A DNA stretch of 32,006 bases from Gilvimarinus agarilyticus (GTDB lineage Bacteria; Pseudomonadota; Gammaproteobacteria; Pseudomonadales; Cellvibrionaceae), in NCBI RefSeq assembly GCF_000832015.1, contig NZ_JXCJ01000001.1, positions 3,809,900 to 3,841,905 of the forward strand, given 5' to 3'. Both the position numbers and the translations under genes were made by a program. The notes below the pieces were generated by a model. It made no database searches. It saw nothing but the letters and a program-made list of their open reading frames with translations, and was not told the origin of the DNA. Below, one piece after another: positions 1-7,272 of this stretch (the stretch's first letter is position 1; each line of letters starts with the position of its first letter).

Positions 1-386
1 GAAGAGCACGCGGCAGGTACACTAGCGTGCTCTTGCGCGCTGAGATCGTTTAATGACAGCTGTGGGCAATCGAGGGCGGTTTGCGTCTGGTCACTGATTA
101 ACAGATCAAAGTGCTGCGCCATTTGCACGCTGCTGCCGGCGTGCAAATTGTGCGGCAACACAACCTGCTTACCACTTAAGGCGAGAGCTAAAAAAACGCT
201 TAAAAAATCGTAACTATCGGACTGCCACAGTGCCACCCGATGTGACTCGAGCGGTGCAATGGCTGCCGCCAGAGTCAAGACGCGCCGGCGCAGCTGATCT
301 GCTGTAACCGCACCATGCGCGGTCCATGCGACGACTTGGGGGCCGCCCCTCAAGCCGACATCCCTGATATTTACCGAGGTGTTCAT
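1..386 (-). CDS. AMP-dependent acyl ligase, N-terminal 128 residues (runs off the left edge)
   Basis: The reading frame is open from an ATG at 386 down to base 1 (128 codons), with no stop. It starts MNTSVNIRDVGLRGGPQVVA and contains VALWQSDSYDFLSVFLALALS and QVVLPHNLHAG, the pattern of the N-terminal subdomain of ANL-superfamily acyl ligases (a vanished-substrate-pocket stretch before the P-loop, which lies outside the window). Its ATG overlaps the TGA of the COG4648 membrane protein gene as ATGA, so translation is probably coupled. In aryl-polyene clusters a ligase in this position, after two ACPs and the COG4648 protein, is thought to activate the aromatic starter acid. The assignment rests mainly on context, because the catalytic motifs are not visible. 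Confidence 0.7.
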   Translation of the reverse strand, partial: MNTSVNIRDVGLRGGPQVVAWTAHGAVTADQLRRRVLTLAAAIAPLESHRVALWQSDSYDFLSVFLALALSGKQVVLPHNLHAGSSVQMAQHFDLLISDQTQTALDCPQLSLNDLSAQEHASVPAACS

Positions 387-940
387 AACGCGTGCTTTTT
401 ATGGAAAATCAATATTCGATAAGCGTATTCAAGTGCAAACACCAAACCGATGGCAATGTAAGCCAGCAGGCCATTGTATAGCGCCCAAACCTCGCGGCTA
501 AAAAACAGCGCTGTGACCAGTGCTATAACGGCATTCACGATAAAAAAACCACACCACAAACGGGTAATAGCTACTGTATAGCGCTCAACTACCGGAGGCA
601 GGTTGCCGTTATACTCAAGCGTGGCAACACGCGTTGGGATGCTGGGCGGGTACCACAATGTGCAGCCAAAATAACCGGCTAAACCAAGGTTAATGCCGGC
701 GGGCAATAGCTTAAGTAAGGTCTCGCTGTTCACCCACCACAACAGCGCCGCCCCCAGTACCATAGTCGCGACGAGCAGGCTACGCTGCCACCACAAGCGG
801 GCCACTAACACCAGCCGCAGTAAATAAGCGCAGGCAAATATAAGGCCTAGCCAACGAGGCTCAAACCACTGCGTGCCAAAGTACACCAGCGGCGGGTACA
901 GCAGCAGTATGAGTGCAACTATTACCCCCAGAAACCGCAT
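383..940 (-). CDS. COG4648-type integral membrane protein of aryl-polyene clusters
   Basis: This 185-residue protein has about five hydrophobic segments: residues 3-20, 29-45, 56-70, 80-96 and 130-175. Its overall look matches the COG4648 membrane proteins found between the carrier proteins and the AMP-ligase of aryl-polyene clusters. The biochemical role of the family is unknown to me; a place in transfer or assembly of the polyene lipid at the inner membrane is inference. The start ATG at 940 shares one base with the upstream carrier protein stop (TGATG), and the stop overlaps the ligase start (ATGA). The gene is therefore tightly embedded in the leftward operon. Confidence 0.75.
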   Translation of the reverse strand: MRFLGVIVALILLLYPPLVYFGTQWFEPRWLGLIFACAYLLRLVLVARLWWQRSLLVATMVLGAALLWWVNSETLLKLLPAGINLGLAGYFGCTLWYPPSIPTRVATLEYNGNLPPVVERYTVAITRLWCGFFIVNAVIALVTALFFSREVWALYNGLLAYIAIGLVFALEYAYRILIFHKKHAL

Positions 941-1188
941 CAGCCGTTTCTCATTAGCTCATCGACAACATTAACCGCGTCGCCAATGGTGCGCACTCCC
1001 TTAAACTGCTCAGGTTTTAACTGCTTGCCGGTCACGCTATGAATTTTAGCCGCCAAGTCGATAGCATCGATGCTATCAAAATCCAGGTCCGCGTACAGGT
1101 CAGCCTGCAGAGAGATGTCATCCTCGTCAATCATAAATGACTTCACAAGAACTGTTTTTAATTCGGTGTAAATTTCGTCTTTTGTCAT
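940..1188 (-). CDS. Acyl carrier protein 2 of the polyene cluster
   Basis: An acidic 82-residue protein with the phosphopantetheine attachment motif DFDSIDAIDL; Ser39 is the predicted attachment site. Four-helix ACP spacing is preserved (helix I at residues 2-17, helix II from the DSI motif). It follows a first ACP by 11 nt and precedes the COG4648 gene with a one-base overlap. Two adjacent divergent ACPs are characteristic of aryl-polyene clusters, where one carries the chain during elongation. The phosphopantetheinyl transferase at 3837-4550 is the likely activating enzyme. The alternative is an ACP for a related fatty-acid-like product, since no elongating ketosynthase or reductase lies in this window. 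Confidence 0.85.
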   Translation of the reverse strand: MTKDEIYTELKTVLVKSFMIDEDDISLQADLYADLDFDSIDAIDLAAKIHSVTGKQLKPEQFKGVRTIGDAVNVVDELMRNG

Positions 1189-1199
1189 GAAAATCTCTA

Positions 1200-1457
1200 C
1201 TAGCTTTGTTGTGCGATCACAAAGTCACGCAGCGAGGCGACACTGCGAAAATGCTCTTTATTCTGCTCTGAGTTTGCATCGATCTTTACCCCAAAGCGCT
1301 TTTGCAGCGCCAAACCAAGCTCTAACGCATCAATGGAATCCAATCCCAACCCCTCACCAAACAGAGGCGCGTTGGTGTCGATATCGGCCACGGTGATGTC
1401 CTCTAGCTCCAGCTCTTCAATAATCATCTGCTTAATGTCTTCAGCCATATCAGCCAT
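1200..1457 (-). CDS. Acyl carrier protein 1 of the polyene cluster
   Basis: An 85-residue acidic protein with the motif LGLDSIDALELG; Ser41 is the predicted phosphopantetheine site. The ATG at 1457 overlaps the acyltransferase stop by 8 nt. A second in-frame ATG at 1448 (residue 4) is possible, and neither has a clean Shine-Dalgarno at ideal distance; GAGGAAGG lies about 12-18 nt upstream of 1457. Sequence divergence from the neighbouring ACP suggests separate roles (for example starter loading against elongation), as inferred for the ACP pair of E. coli aryl-polyene loci. Confidence 0.85.
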   Translation of the reverse strand: MADMAEDIKQMIIEELELEDITVADIDTNAPLFGEGLGLDSIDALELGLALQKRFGVKIDANSEQNKEHFRSVASLRDFVIAQQS

Positions 1458-2232
1458 AACGCTTTAACCCTTCCTCAAAATAGCTTTCTAGGTGCCTTGT
1501 AAGCAGACGCGCCGCTCGTGGCTTATCTTCAAAATCGTCAACCAGTGTTTGCGGCTGTAACAACTCGGCAAAGTAAATATTGATACTGGCCCGCTGCGGC
1601 GGTATTCGATACCAGGGCGCCCCTTTGGTCAAGGTCAAAGGGTTGCAGGTAATAAATGTCGTCAATATAGGGGCGCCAGTACGCACCGCAATATTGGCAA
1701 AGCCGCGCTTAAAGCGCGGAGCACAGCCCGGCGTCGTGCGCGAGCCTTCGGGAAAAATCAGCACCGCCTCGCCGCGGCTAAGTGACTGCCGACTGCCCTG
1801 TAACAGCAGCTCGCCACTGTCGTTACTGATAAAGCCCGCAGCGCGCATCACGCCTTTTAAGTAGCGGTTGCGCCATAGCTCACCCTTTACCACACAGTTG
1901 GCCTGGGGCAATTTGGCAAACAGTATCACCACATCGATCAGCGTCGGGTGGTTGGCTATGACTAAACAACCCCGCGACTGAGCGAGCAATTCGGTATTGT
2001 GCAGCGTGACCCGAATCAAGCCCAATAACTGCATCAACTGCACAAAACCGCCAAAGGTGCGCTGCTGCATGGCGCGCACCCGGCTCGCTTTTTTACCTTG
2101 ATCGCCCGGCAGGGCATAAATCACCGGAAACACCAGCAGCGACTGCAGCAGCCCTCCGGCAAAAAAAAAGCTAAAACAAAACCCTGTAGCCAAAATCCGC
2201 CAGCAGCGATCCAGCCCAGTTTTAAGCCACAT
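1450..2232 (-). CDS. Lysophospholipid-type (PlsC-like) acyltransferase
   Basis: The protein is 260 residues from the ATG at 2232. It has the two diagnostic motifs of the LPLAT/PlsC family: NHPTLID (residues 94-100, block I HxxxxD) and FPEGSRT (160-166, block III). A hydrophobic stretch at residues 12-40 suggests membrane attachment. The longer open frame reaching 2517 is rejected as a start, because it would overlap the upstream ketosynthase-like gene by 296 nt; from 2232 the overlap is 11 nt, typical for this operon. In aryl-polyene clusters such acyltransferases are thought to attach the polyene acyl chain to a glycan or lipid carrier. The substrate cannot be read from the sequence. Confidence 0.85.
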   Translation of the reverse strand: MWLKTGLDRCWRILATGFCFSFFFAGGLLQSLLVFPVIYALPGDQGKKASRVRAMQQRTFGGFVQLMQLLGLIRVTLHNTELLAQSRGCLVIANHPTLIDVVILFAKLPQANCVVKGELWRNRYLKGVMRAAGFISNDSGELLLQGSRQSLSRGEAVLIFPEGSRTTPGCAPRFKRGFANIAVRTGAPILTTFITCNPLTLTKGAPWYRIPPQRASINIYFAELLQPQTLVDDFEDKPRAARLLTRHLESYFEEGLKRYG

Positions 2233-2968
2233 AATCGCGCCGACCCCAGCACCAGGTCGTATCACCTGCGTGATACCGCATTTGTGGCTCAAACGAGAAC
2301 CACCAGGCGAGAAACGCCAATAACATCGAGCGCTCATCGCCGGCACCGGTACCGGCCTCACACTGCAAGCTGACAGGCACTGCGCCCGCAACCGGTTTTC
2401 GCTCCAAGACAACCGCGACCGACGCCGGCATATCGACTTCATCGGCAAACGCGGCATAAGGACCACCCAGAGGCTCATCGGTATGCACCAGCAATACTCG
2501 CGGAGCTCCTGTGGCAAGGTGAGTAACGGCCTCTATCCACGCTTGCGCCAAGGTCTCGCGCCCGGCTGCAAGCGCCACGGCAGGCGCTTGCAGCTCGTGC
2601 AAAATGGTAAATAAGCCCAGCGCCGAGTTGTGCACTGACAAACTAAACGCATTGGGCGACAGCGCTTGTCCCGCCGCTAAAGACTCAAGCAAGCTAAGGG
2701 TGCGCTGTGTATCGCCGTGTCGAGAGCTAAAAATGACCGGCGTGTCGGCACTTAGGTATTTTGCACAGGGGCCTGCCACCTCCAGTGCCTGACGCCCCCA
2801 GCGGGTCAAGCGCCGCCGGGTCATGGCTGGTACATCGGCAGCGGCCGGGCGTTCATCGGAGGTTACCGGGTAAGGATCATCGGACCAGATAGACCAAGCG
2901 GCGGGGTTTTCTATACCCGGCGCCCAAGCCTTAACGTCAGATACCCACACAAGCATTGAATCACTCAA
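2222..2968 (-). CDS. Beta-ketoacyl synthase-like protein (chain-length-factor type, Ketoacyl-synt_2)
   Basis: A 248-residue protein with the pattern of the short Ketoacyl-synt_2 family. It has R-R-x-R/L stretches near residues 50-55, VIFSSRHGDTQRTLSLLE and SLSVHNSALGLFTI, where a true ketosynthase would carry further catalytic His residues. It is about half a full ketosynthase and lacks a recognisable active-site Cys context, so a chain-length-factor role is inferred. The start is TTG at 2968: GAGGTGA sits 7 nt upstream, whereas the ATG at 2956 has no comparable site. It lies 103 nt downstream of the dehydratase gene and overlaps the acyltransferase by 11 nt. Confidence 0.8.
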   Translation of the reverse strand: MSDSMLVWVSDVKAWAPGIENPAAWSIWSDDPYPVTSDERPAAADVPAMTRRRLTRWGRQALEVAGPCAKYLSADTPVIFSSRHGDTQRTLSLLESLAAGQALSPNAFSLSVHNSALGLFTILHELQAPAVALAAGRETLAQAWIEAVTHLATGAPRVLLVHTDEPLGGPYAAFADEVDMPASVAVVLERKPVAGAVPVSLQCEAGTGAGDERSMLLAFLAWWFSFEPQMRYHAGDTTWCWGRRDYVA

Positions 2969-3071
2969 TTATTGTCACCTCGTTCTCGCCCGCCTCGACA
3001 GGCAAATCGGACGACATTTTACACCACCTTGGTGCTTGTTGGCACGCCGGGTACCGCTGCCGCAGGTATGT

Positions 3072-3365
3072 TTATTGCGCCGCGAGGATCACCGAAGCTT
3101 CCAGCACCCGCCCCTCGCCACCGCTCAACTGCACACTTACACGAGGCCAGTGCTTGTCCACCATATCAATGCGAACAGACTGGCCTGGTAATACCGGTGC
3201 CAGAAACTTAACTTTTTTTATCTCTAACACCAGGTGCTCCGGAAAGCGCTCACGCAAATAGGCGTGCACCTTACCCAGCAGGTACGCCCCTGGTACCAGC
3301 GGGTAGCCAGTAAAGTGGCCCTGCACACACAAATCGGACGCTTCAACACGAAACTCCTCTAACAT
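3072..3365 (-). CDS. FabZ-like hot-dog 3-hydroxyacyl-ACP dehydratase, short
   Basis: A 97-residue protein with the hot-dog central-helix motif GHFTGYPLVPGAYLL (residues 16-30); His17 is the predicted catalytic histidine. FabZ and FabA proteins are longer (about 150-170 residues), and the acidic residue of the usual helix is not evident, so it may work as one half of a dehydratase pair with the divergent gene at 3406. It is the first gene of the leftward operon. The start ATG at 3365 has AGGGG about 11 nt upstream. Only 40 bp separate it from the divergent start, so both promoters must be compact or overlap. Confidence 0.8.
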   Translation of the reverse strand: MLEEFRVEASDLCVQGHFTGYPLVPGAYLLGKVHAYLRERFPEHLVLEIKKVKFLAPVLPGQSVRIDMVDKHWPRVSVQLSGGEGRVLEASVILAAQ

Positions 3366-3405
3366 CGGTTATCATGCCCCTATCACTCAGATTGATGTAA
3401 GTATT

Positions 3406-3831
3406 ATGACCCTCGCACCTGACATCGCCGACCTTATCCCCCATCAAGCCCCCATGGTGCTGCTGGATTCTATCACCCACTGGGATGACGGGTATATTCT
3501 GTGCCGCGCGCTATCTCACACGCGAGAAGACAACCCCTTGCGCGACGATGGGAAATTATCAATCTTTGCCGGTGTCGAGTACGCCGCACAAGCCATGGCG
3601 GCCCACGCTAGCTTACGCAATACGGGCAAGCCGGCTAGACGAGGCGTGATCGCTACCGCCTCTAAGTTGTCATCGGCGTGCCAGTGGCTCGATGAATACA
3701 GCGAGCCGCTTTTGGTGCGGGTGCAGTTATTGGCGAGTAACGCCAACAGCTCCCTGTGTCAATTTGAGATTACCTGCGGCGCAAACGAGCTACTCAGGGG
3801 CCAGCTAACCGCACTCAGTCACGAGGCCTGA
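3406..3831 (+). CDS. FabA/COG4706-like 3-hydroxyacyl-ACP dehydratase
   Basis: A 141-residue protein beginning with LIPHQAPMVLLD (residues 10-21), the start of the COG4706 dehydratase family of aryl-polyene loci. The helix motif GVEYAAQAMAAHASL (56-70) carries Glu58, which corresponds to the acidic residue of FabA/FabZ. The protein would dehydrate the beta-hydroxyacyl-ACP intermediate during polyene extension. It begins a rightward unit divergent from the other dehydratase and is followed after 5 nt by the phosphopantetheinyl transferase. Upstream of the ATG only a weak GTAAG is visible. Two dehydratases of different hot-dog subtypes in one locus suggest they form a complex; this is inference. 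Confidence 0.8.
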   Translation: MTLAPDIADLIPHQAPMVLLDSITHWDDGYILCRALSHTREDNPLRDDGKLSIFAGVEYAAQAMAAHASLRNTGKPARRGVIATASKLSSACQWLDEYSEPLLVRVQLLASNANSSLCQFEITCGANELLRGQLTALSHEA

Positions 3832-3836
3832 CAGCT

Positions 3837-4550
3837 ATGCCAGCCCAGGTTTGGCTCAGCCCCGCGAACTTACTAACCCCAGGCAGCGCTCAGGCCAAAC
3901 GCTGCCTGCAGTTACTCAGCGAGCCCGAGCGCGAGCGCCTTGCCCGCTACCGAACCGCCTCGCAAAAGCACGCCTTTTTAAGCAGCCGGGCACTGCTGCG
4001 CAACGTGCTAAGCACTTGCTGCAATACGCCCCCCGCCGAGCTGGATTTTACCGCCAACGCCGCAGGCAAACCGCGGCTGACACTCGATCAAGCCCCACAT
4101 TTTAACTTAAGCCATAGCGGCCAGTGGATGGCGCTGGCCGTCGACTGGCACGCCCCCGTAGGAATCGATATAGAGCACCCACAAAAACAACGCAACCTTC
4201 TCGCCATTGCGCGCCACTACTACCACGCACGCGAGGCGCAACGCCTGGCGAAGCTTGACGAGCCCACACAGAGTCGCGAATTCTACCGCCTGTGGACACT
4301 CAAAGAGGCGTTTTTTAAAGCACGCGGCACGGGCATATCCGAGGGGCTCAACCGTATTTGCATCAACCCCGAAGGCGCGTCGCCTATCGCATATTTTGAC
4401 CTGCCTGAATCGGGCCTCCCACGCCCCGAGCACCTGTTTTACCGCTTTGAACCCGCCGGCATATCCGGTGTACACCTAGCGATCGCCCGCACGCTACCGC
4501 CTTGCACGCCAGAGGTAACGCTTTTTTTACAAGACCACTTAATTGTGTAA
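3837..4550 (+). CDS. Sfp-type 4'-phosphopantetheinyl transferase
   Basis: A 237-residue protein with both Mg/CoA-binding signatures of Sfp-type transferases: VGIDIEH (residues 108-114) and WTLKEAFFKARG (153-164). The N-terminal KPRLTLDQAPHFNLSHSG block is also typical. It would convert apo-ACPs to holo-ACPs by attaching phosphopantetheine from CoA to Ser. The two ACPs of the same locus (Ser39 and Ser41) are the obvious substrates. It is only 5 nt downstream of the dehydratase, so the two are probably co-transcribed. The C-terminal part is at the long side for the group, but no motif is missing. Confidence 0.92.
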   Translation: MPAQVWLSPANLLTPGSAQAKRCLQLLSEPERERLARYRTASQKHAFLSSRALLRNVLSTCCNTPPAELDFTANAAGKPRLTLDQAPHFNLSHSGQWMALAVDWHAPVGIDIEHPQKQRNLLAIARHYYHAREAQRLAKLDEPTQSREFYRLWTLKEAFFKARGTGISEGLNRICINPEGASPIAYFDLPESGLPRPEHLFYRFEPAGISGVHLAIARTLPPCTPEVTLFLQDHLIV

Positions 4551-4762
4551 ACCTGCAGCGCCCAACCACCGCCCCCCTCTATCGATACCGGTACCGTCAG
4601 CCACTAATACGTCTACGCCGAGAAACGCTCACCGGCTACGCACGTCCCCAATTAAGAAACTCGTTAAGCCACTGCGCCAGCACCTTGGCAGGCAAACGCT
4701 AAAGTAACCGATGGCCGGATTCACCCTTTTACACCTATATAACAAGCTAAACCACAACCCAC

Positions 4763-4950
4763 ACGACGCCGAAGGCCATGATTATGGCAAGCGAATGCAA
4801 GAGCCTATTGATGTAAGGCGGAGGAAAGTCGGGAGGTGGCGGAAGGTCAGTAACGGGACGCCCGCTCGAAGCGAAAGTTGAGACGATTGCCCCAGGAGGT
4901 CTAGATAAAACCCGTTAACCGAGCGTGTCGCGAACGAACAAAGGTCGTAA
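4763..4950 (+). ncRNA. Possible structured RNA or group II intron remnant
   Basis: The plus strand reads as a run of short GA-rich motifs with several possible helices, including the 7-bp pairing of 4851-4857 with 4911-4917 that encloses smaller hairpins. Phrases such as GGAGGAAAGTCGGG and GAAGCGAAAG look like group II intron domain I, but this is recall of style, not an alignment. No intron-encoded protein and no domain V hairpin are seen nearby, so if it is an intron it is a fragment. Orientation is inferred from the purine bias. Confidence 0.25.
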
Positions 4951-4952
4951 AC

Positions 4953-4983
4953 TCTCTGGCCATGAACTTGTCATGGCCAGAGA
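4953..4983 (-). terminator. 13-bp perfect hairpin after the sulfatase gene
   Basis: Left arm TCTCTGGCCATGA (4953-4965), loop of 5 nt, right arm TCATGGCCAGAGA (4971-4983). It begins 10 nt after the sulfatase stop codon on the minus strand. Neither side has a good T-tract (the minus strand continues GTTTACGACCTTT), so it may protect the mRNA 3' end or terminate weakly rather than act as a classic intrinsic terminator. Confidence 0.5.
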
Positions 4984-4993
4984 AAATATTGAT

Positions 4994-6496
4994 CTACTGC
5001 TTAGGCGTGAAGCTACCACCCTCCTGGCGAGGCGGAAACTCTTCGAACGTGGCCATAAAGTTCTTAACCAAATTCTGCAATGGCACAAAGGCGTACATAT
5101 GACGCACCAACCAATCGTCATAGTATGACGAATCTTCCGGCGCCATCTCGAACGGATCCGCACGCAGGTCAATAAGCATAGGCGCTTTGAGCGGGGTTTG
5201 CGCATTCATCCAGGAGCCTAAGCCTTCATGTTGCTGGATAGAGAAATGCGCCTTCCAGGGACCGTAACGAACGGCACCTAATGAGCCATCGTCCACAAAC
5301 GCGAAGAATTCTTTACGTGGCCAGGCCTCATCAGAACCCTTTAAGCTGGGCAACAGGTTATAACCATCCAAATGGACCTTAAACTTCTTGCTTCCTGCTT
5401 GATGACCTTTTAGCAACCGCTGTTTTATCTCCGATTCACCGGCCGCTGCCATCAGGGTAGGCACCCAGTCTTCCAGCGAGATAATCTCATTATTCACTTG
5501 GCCACCAGGGATCTGCGCCGGCCAACGAACCATCATAGGAATGCGGATACCGCCTTCCCAGGTCGACGCTTTTTCGCCCCGGAATGGGCTGGTCCCACCA
5601 TCTGGCCAGCTGAACTTTTCAGCGCCATTATCAGTGGTGTACAGCACGATGGTGTTATCGGTAATACCAAGCTCATCCAATTTATCCAGCAGTACCCCGA
5701 CATGCCCGTCGTGCTCGAGCATGCCGTCGGCGTAAATTCCGCGACCAGATTTGCCCGCAGACTCAGGCTTCAGGTGCGTAAAAATATGCATGCGCGACGC
5801 GTTGTGCCAAACAAAGAAAGGCTTATCGGCCTTATGCGCTCGTTCGATAAAGTCGAGCGTCGAGGCAAGAAACTCTTCATCAATAGTTTCCATTCTGGTC
5901 GAGGTCAGCGGGCCGGTATCTTGAATTTTGCCATCTGCCGTAGACTTGATAACCCCACGAGGACCGAATTTTTTGCGAAACTCTGGGTCTTTCGGGTAAT
6001 CAGGGTTTTCTGGCTCTTCTTCAGCATTCAAGTGGTACAAGTTGCCAAAAAATTCATCGAAGCCGTGGTTGGTGGGCAAAAACTTATCCAAGTCACCCAA
6101 GTGGTTTTTACCAAACTGACCAGTGGTATAGCCGAGTGGCTTAAGCAGTTCCGCTAGGGTGGGGTCTTTCTCTGAAATGCCAATTGGGTCCCCGGGCATA
6201 CCGATCTTTAATAAGCCTGTGCGCTTAGGCGATTGCCCGGTAATAAAGGCAGCACGGCCTGCGGTACAACTTTGCTGACCATAACCATCGGTAAATAGCA
6301 CGCCGTCGTTGGCGATTCGATCAATATTAGGCGTCGTGTAGCCCATCATCCCGTGGTTATACGCACTGGTATTAAACCAGCCAATGTCATCACCCATGAT
6401 AACCAAAATATTGGGTTTTTCGGCAGCCAAGGCTCCCGAGGAAAGCAGCAATGCGCCAAGCACGCCTGCCACTCTATTTACAAGTTTACTTTTCAT
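4994..6496 (-). CDS. Exported type I (formylglycine) sulfatase
   Basis: A 500-residue protein from the ATG at 6496, which has AAGGA 7 nt upstream; the open frame extends to 6526, but that start lacks a site. Residues 1-25 (MKSKLVNRVAGVLGALLLSS, ending ALAA) form a Sec signal peptide. The metal-binding MGDDIGW follows at once, and SCTAGRAAF contains the C-x-A-x-R sulfatase signature; Cys77 is the residue to be converted to formylglycine. Later motifs include FGKNHLGD, YTTDNGAE and FFVWHNASRMH. The enzyme would hydrolyse sulfate esters, plausibly of algal polysaccharides or of small aryl sulfates. No formylglycine-generating enzyme is in the window. Its substrate class cannot be decided. Confidence 0.92.
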   Translation of the reverse strand: MKSKLVNRVAGVLGALLLSSGALAAEKPNILVIMGDDIGWFNTSAYNHGMMGYTTPNIDRIANDGVLFTDGYGQQSCTAGRAAFITGQSPKRTGLLKIGMPGDPIGISEKDPTLAELLKPLGYTTGQFGKNHLGDLDKFLPTNHGFDEFFGNLYHLNAEEEPENPDYPKDPEFRKKFGPRGVIKSTADGKIQDTGPLTSTRMETIDEEFLASTLDFIERAHKADKPFFVWHNASRMHIFTHLKPESAGKSGRGIYADGMLEHDGHVGVLLDKLDELGITDNTIVLYTTDNGAEKFSWPDGGTSPFRGEKASTWEGGIRIPMMVRWPAQIPGGQVNNEIISLEDWVPTLMAAAGESEIKQRLLKGHQAGSKKFKVHLDGYNLLPSLKGSDEAWPRKEFFAFVDDGSLGAVRYGPWKAHFSIQQHEGLGSWMNAQTPLKAPMLIDLRADPFEMAPEDSSYYDDWLVRHMYAFVPLQNLVKNFMATFEEFPPRQEGGSFTPKQ

Positions 6497-6576
6497 ATCA
6501 ACATCCTTTTTGGCGGAAGACAACAAGGTTTAATAGTAGCCAACAATTATTGCAAAAGCGATCTCACGCAAAGCAA

Positions 6577-6582
6577 TGTCAA
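6577..6582 (-). promoter_or_regulatory. Perfect -35 hexamer upstream of the sulfatase
   Basis: On the minus strand TTGACA lies about 80 nt upstream of the sulfatase start. No hexamer close to TATAAT follows at 16-18 nt; the nearest AT-rich stretches (AATAAT, TACTAT) are too far. It may be a -35 element of an activator-dependent promoter or a chance match. The rest of 6527-6716 shows no gene. Confidence 0.25.
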
Positions 6583-6716
6583 TAACGGATGTCGCCCACG
6601 GCGTGTGCCTGCACACAGACACCTCAAACAATAGCAACAACCATAGCCAACACCGGTTAGCTGGCTGCAGCAAGGCAAGGTAAAGCATTTGGGGCAGATA
6701 CGGTTAGACCAGATAC

Positions 6717-6739
6717 AAAAAAGCCCCGTAGTACGGGGC
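6717..6739 (-). terminator. Intrinsic terminator after tRNA-Leu
   Basis: On the minus strand the stem GCCCCGT/ACGGGGC with a 3-nt loop is followed directly by TTTTTT. It lies 37 nt beyond the tRNA 3' end and closes the leftward ftsH-to-tRNA-Leu gene series. Confidence 0.85.
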
Positions 6740-6775
6740 CTCTAGGACGATATTGGAGCATATCGGTTTGTTAAA

Positions 6776-6860
6776 TGGTGCCCAAGGCCGGACTTGAACC
6801 GGCACGGCTTACGCCACTACCCCCTCAAGATAGCGTGTCTACCAATTCCACCACTTGGGC
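6776..6860 (-). tRNA. tRNA-Leu (anticodon GAG)
   Basis: An 85-nt cloverleaf on the minus strand. The acceptor stem is GCCCAAG/CTTGGGC, the D-arm contains GGTAGACAC, and the anticodon stem CTATC/GGTAG carries the loop TTGAGGG with anticodon GAG. A long class II variable arm (GTGGCGTAAGCC) follows, then the T-arm GGTTCAAGTCC. The 3' CCA is encoded (6776-6778). It starts 13 nt after secG, the same placement as leuU behind secG in E. coli. It reads CUC and CUU codons. Confidence 0.95.
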
Positions 6861-6873
6861 AAATACTGTTTTC

Positions 6874-7251
6874 TTACTGCTCGCTGGCTGGCGCCACCGG
6901 AACTTCATTTGCCGGGGCGCTTTGCTCCACGGCTGGCACGTCAGAGTCTGAGGCCGGTACATCGTTCACAGCGGGGCCGGATTCTATCACGGCTGGAATT
7001 GCATCGTCAGCTATCGACGAGCTATTTTTTGCAATAATCGCCAGGCCAAAACTGGTGCAGAAAAACACAAACGCAAAAATAGCCGTGGCACGGGTGAAGA
7101 AGTTACCACCCCCCTCACTACCAAATACCGTTTGCGATGCACCGGCACCAAAAGAAGCGCCCGCTGAAGCACCTTTACCTTGCTGCATTAAGATCAATGC
7201 AATAATGGCGAGTGCCGTTAAGATATGAACAATCAGTACTATTTTTTCCAT
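6874..7251 (-). CDS. secG: Preprotein translocase subunit SecG
   Basis: A 125-residue protein with the SecG layout: a first transmembrane helix (residues 3-21, starting MEKIVLIVHILTALAIIALI), the signature QQGKGASAGASFGAGASQTVFG (roughly residues 23-44), and a second helix (51-72). A long acidic Ala/Pro/Val-rich tail follows. SecG assists SecYEG-mediated export in the inner membrane. GAGAG precedes the ATG at 7 nt. It lies 21 nt after tpiA and immediately before tRNA-Leu, the order seen in pseudomonads. Confidence 0.97.
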   Translation of the reverse strand: MEKIVLIVHILTALAIIALILMQQGKGASAGASFGAGASQTVFGSEGGGNFFTRATAIFAFVFFCTSFGLAIIAKNSSSIADDAIPAVIESGPAVNDVPASDSDVPAVEQSAPANEVPVAPASEQ

Positions 7252-7272
7252 TACTCCGCTCTCTTTACGAGC

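Larger units (their letters stand above)
4551..4993. other. 443-bp gene-free stretch with an RNA-like structured segment
   Basis: No convincing reading frame is present on either strand. The part 4560-4760 looks unstructured. From about 4763 to 4950 the plus strand becomes purine-rich and contains potential pairings: GCCAT/ATGGC at 4775-4779 with 4784-4788, CGCT/AGCG near 4863-4873, and a long-range TAACGGG (4851-4857) with CCCGTTA (4911-4917). The style resembles the domain I end of group II introns or another structured RNA, but no domain V or reverse transcriptase is present. A 13-bp perfect hairpin follows at 4953-4983. Confidence 0.5.

Noticed and set aside
2233-2517. N-terminal extension of the acyltransferase frame
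   Set aside because: It overlaps the ketosynthase-like gene and has no family similarity; the ATG at 2232 gives the usual operon overlap.
4624-4701. Minus-strand fragment reading LPAKVLAQWLNEFLNWGRA, like the end of a hydrolase
   Set aside because: It is only about 20 codons, bounded by an in-frame TAG directly upstream, and no further homologous fragments are found.
5498-6157. 219-codon open frame on the plus strand
   Set aside because: It is antisense to the sulfatase gene, whose motifs are certain; no independent evidence of coding.
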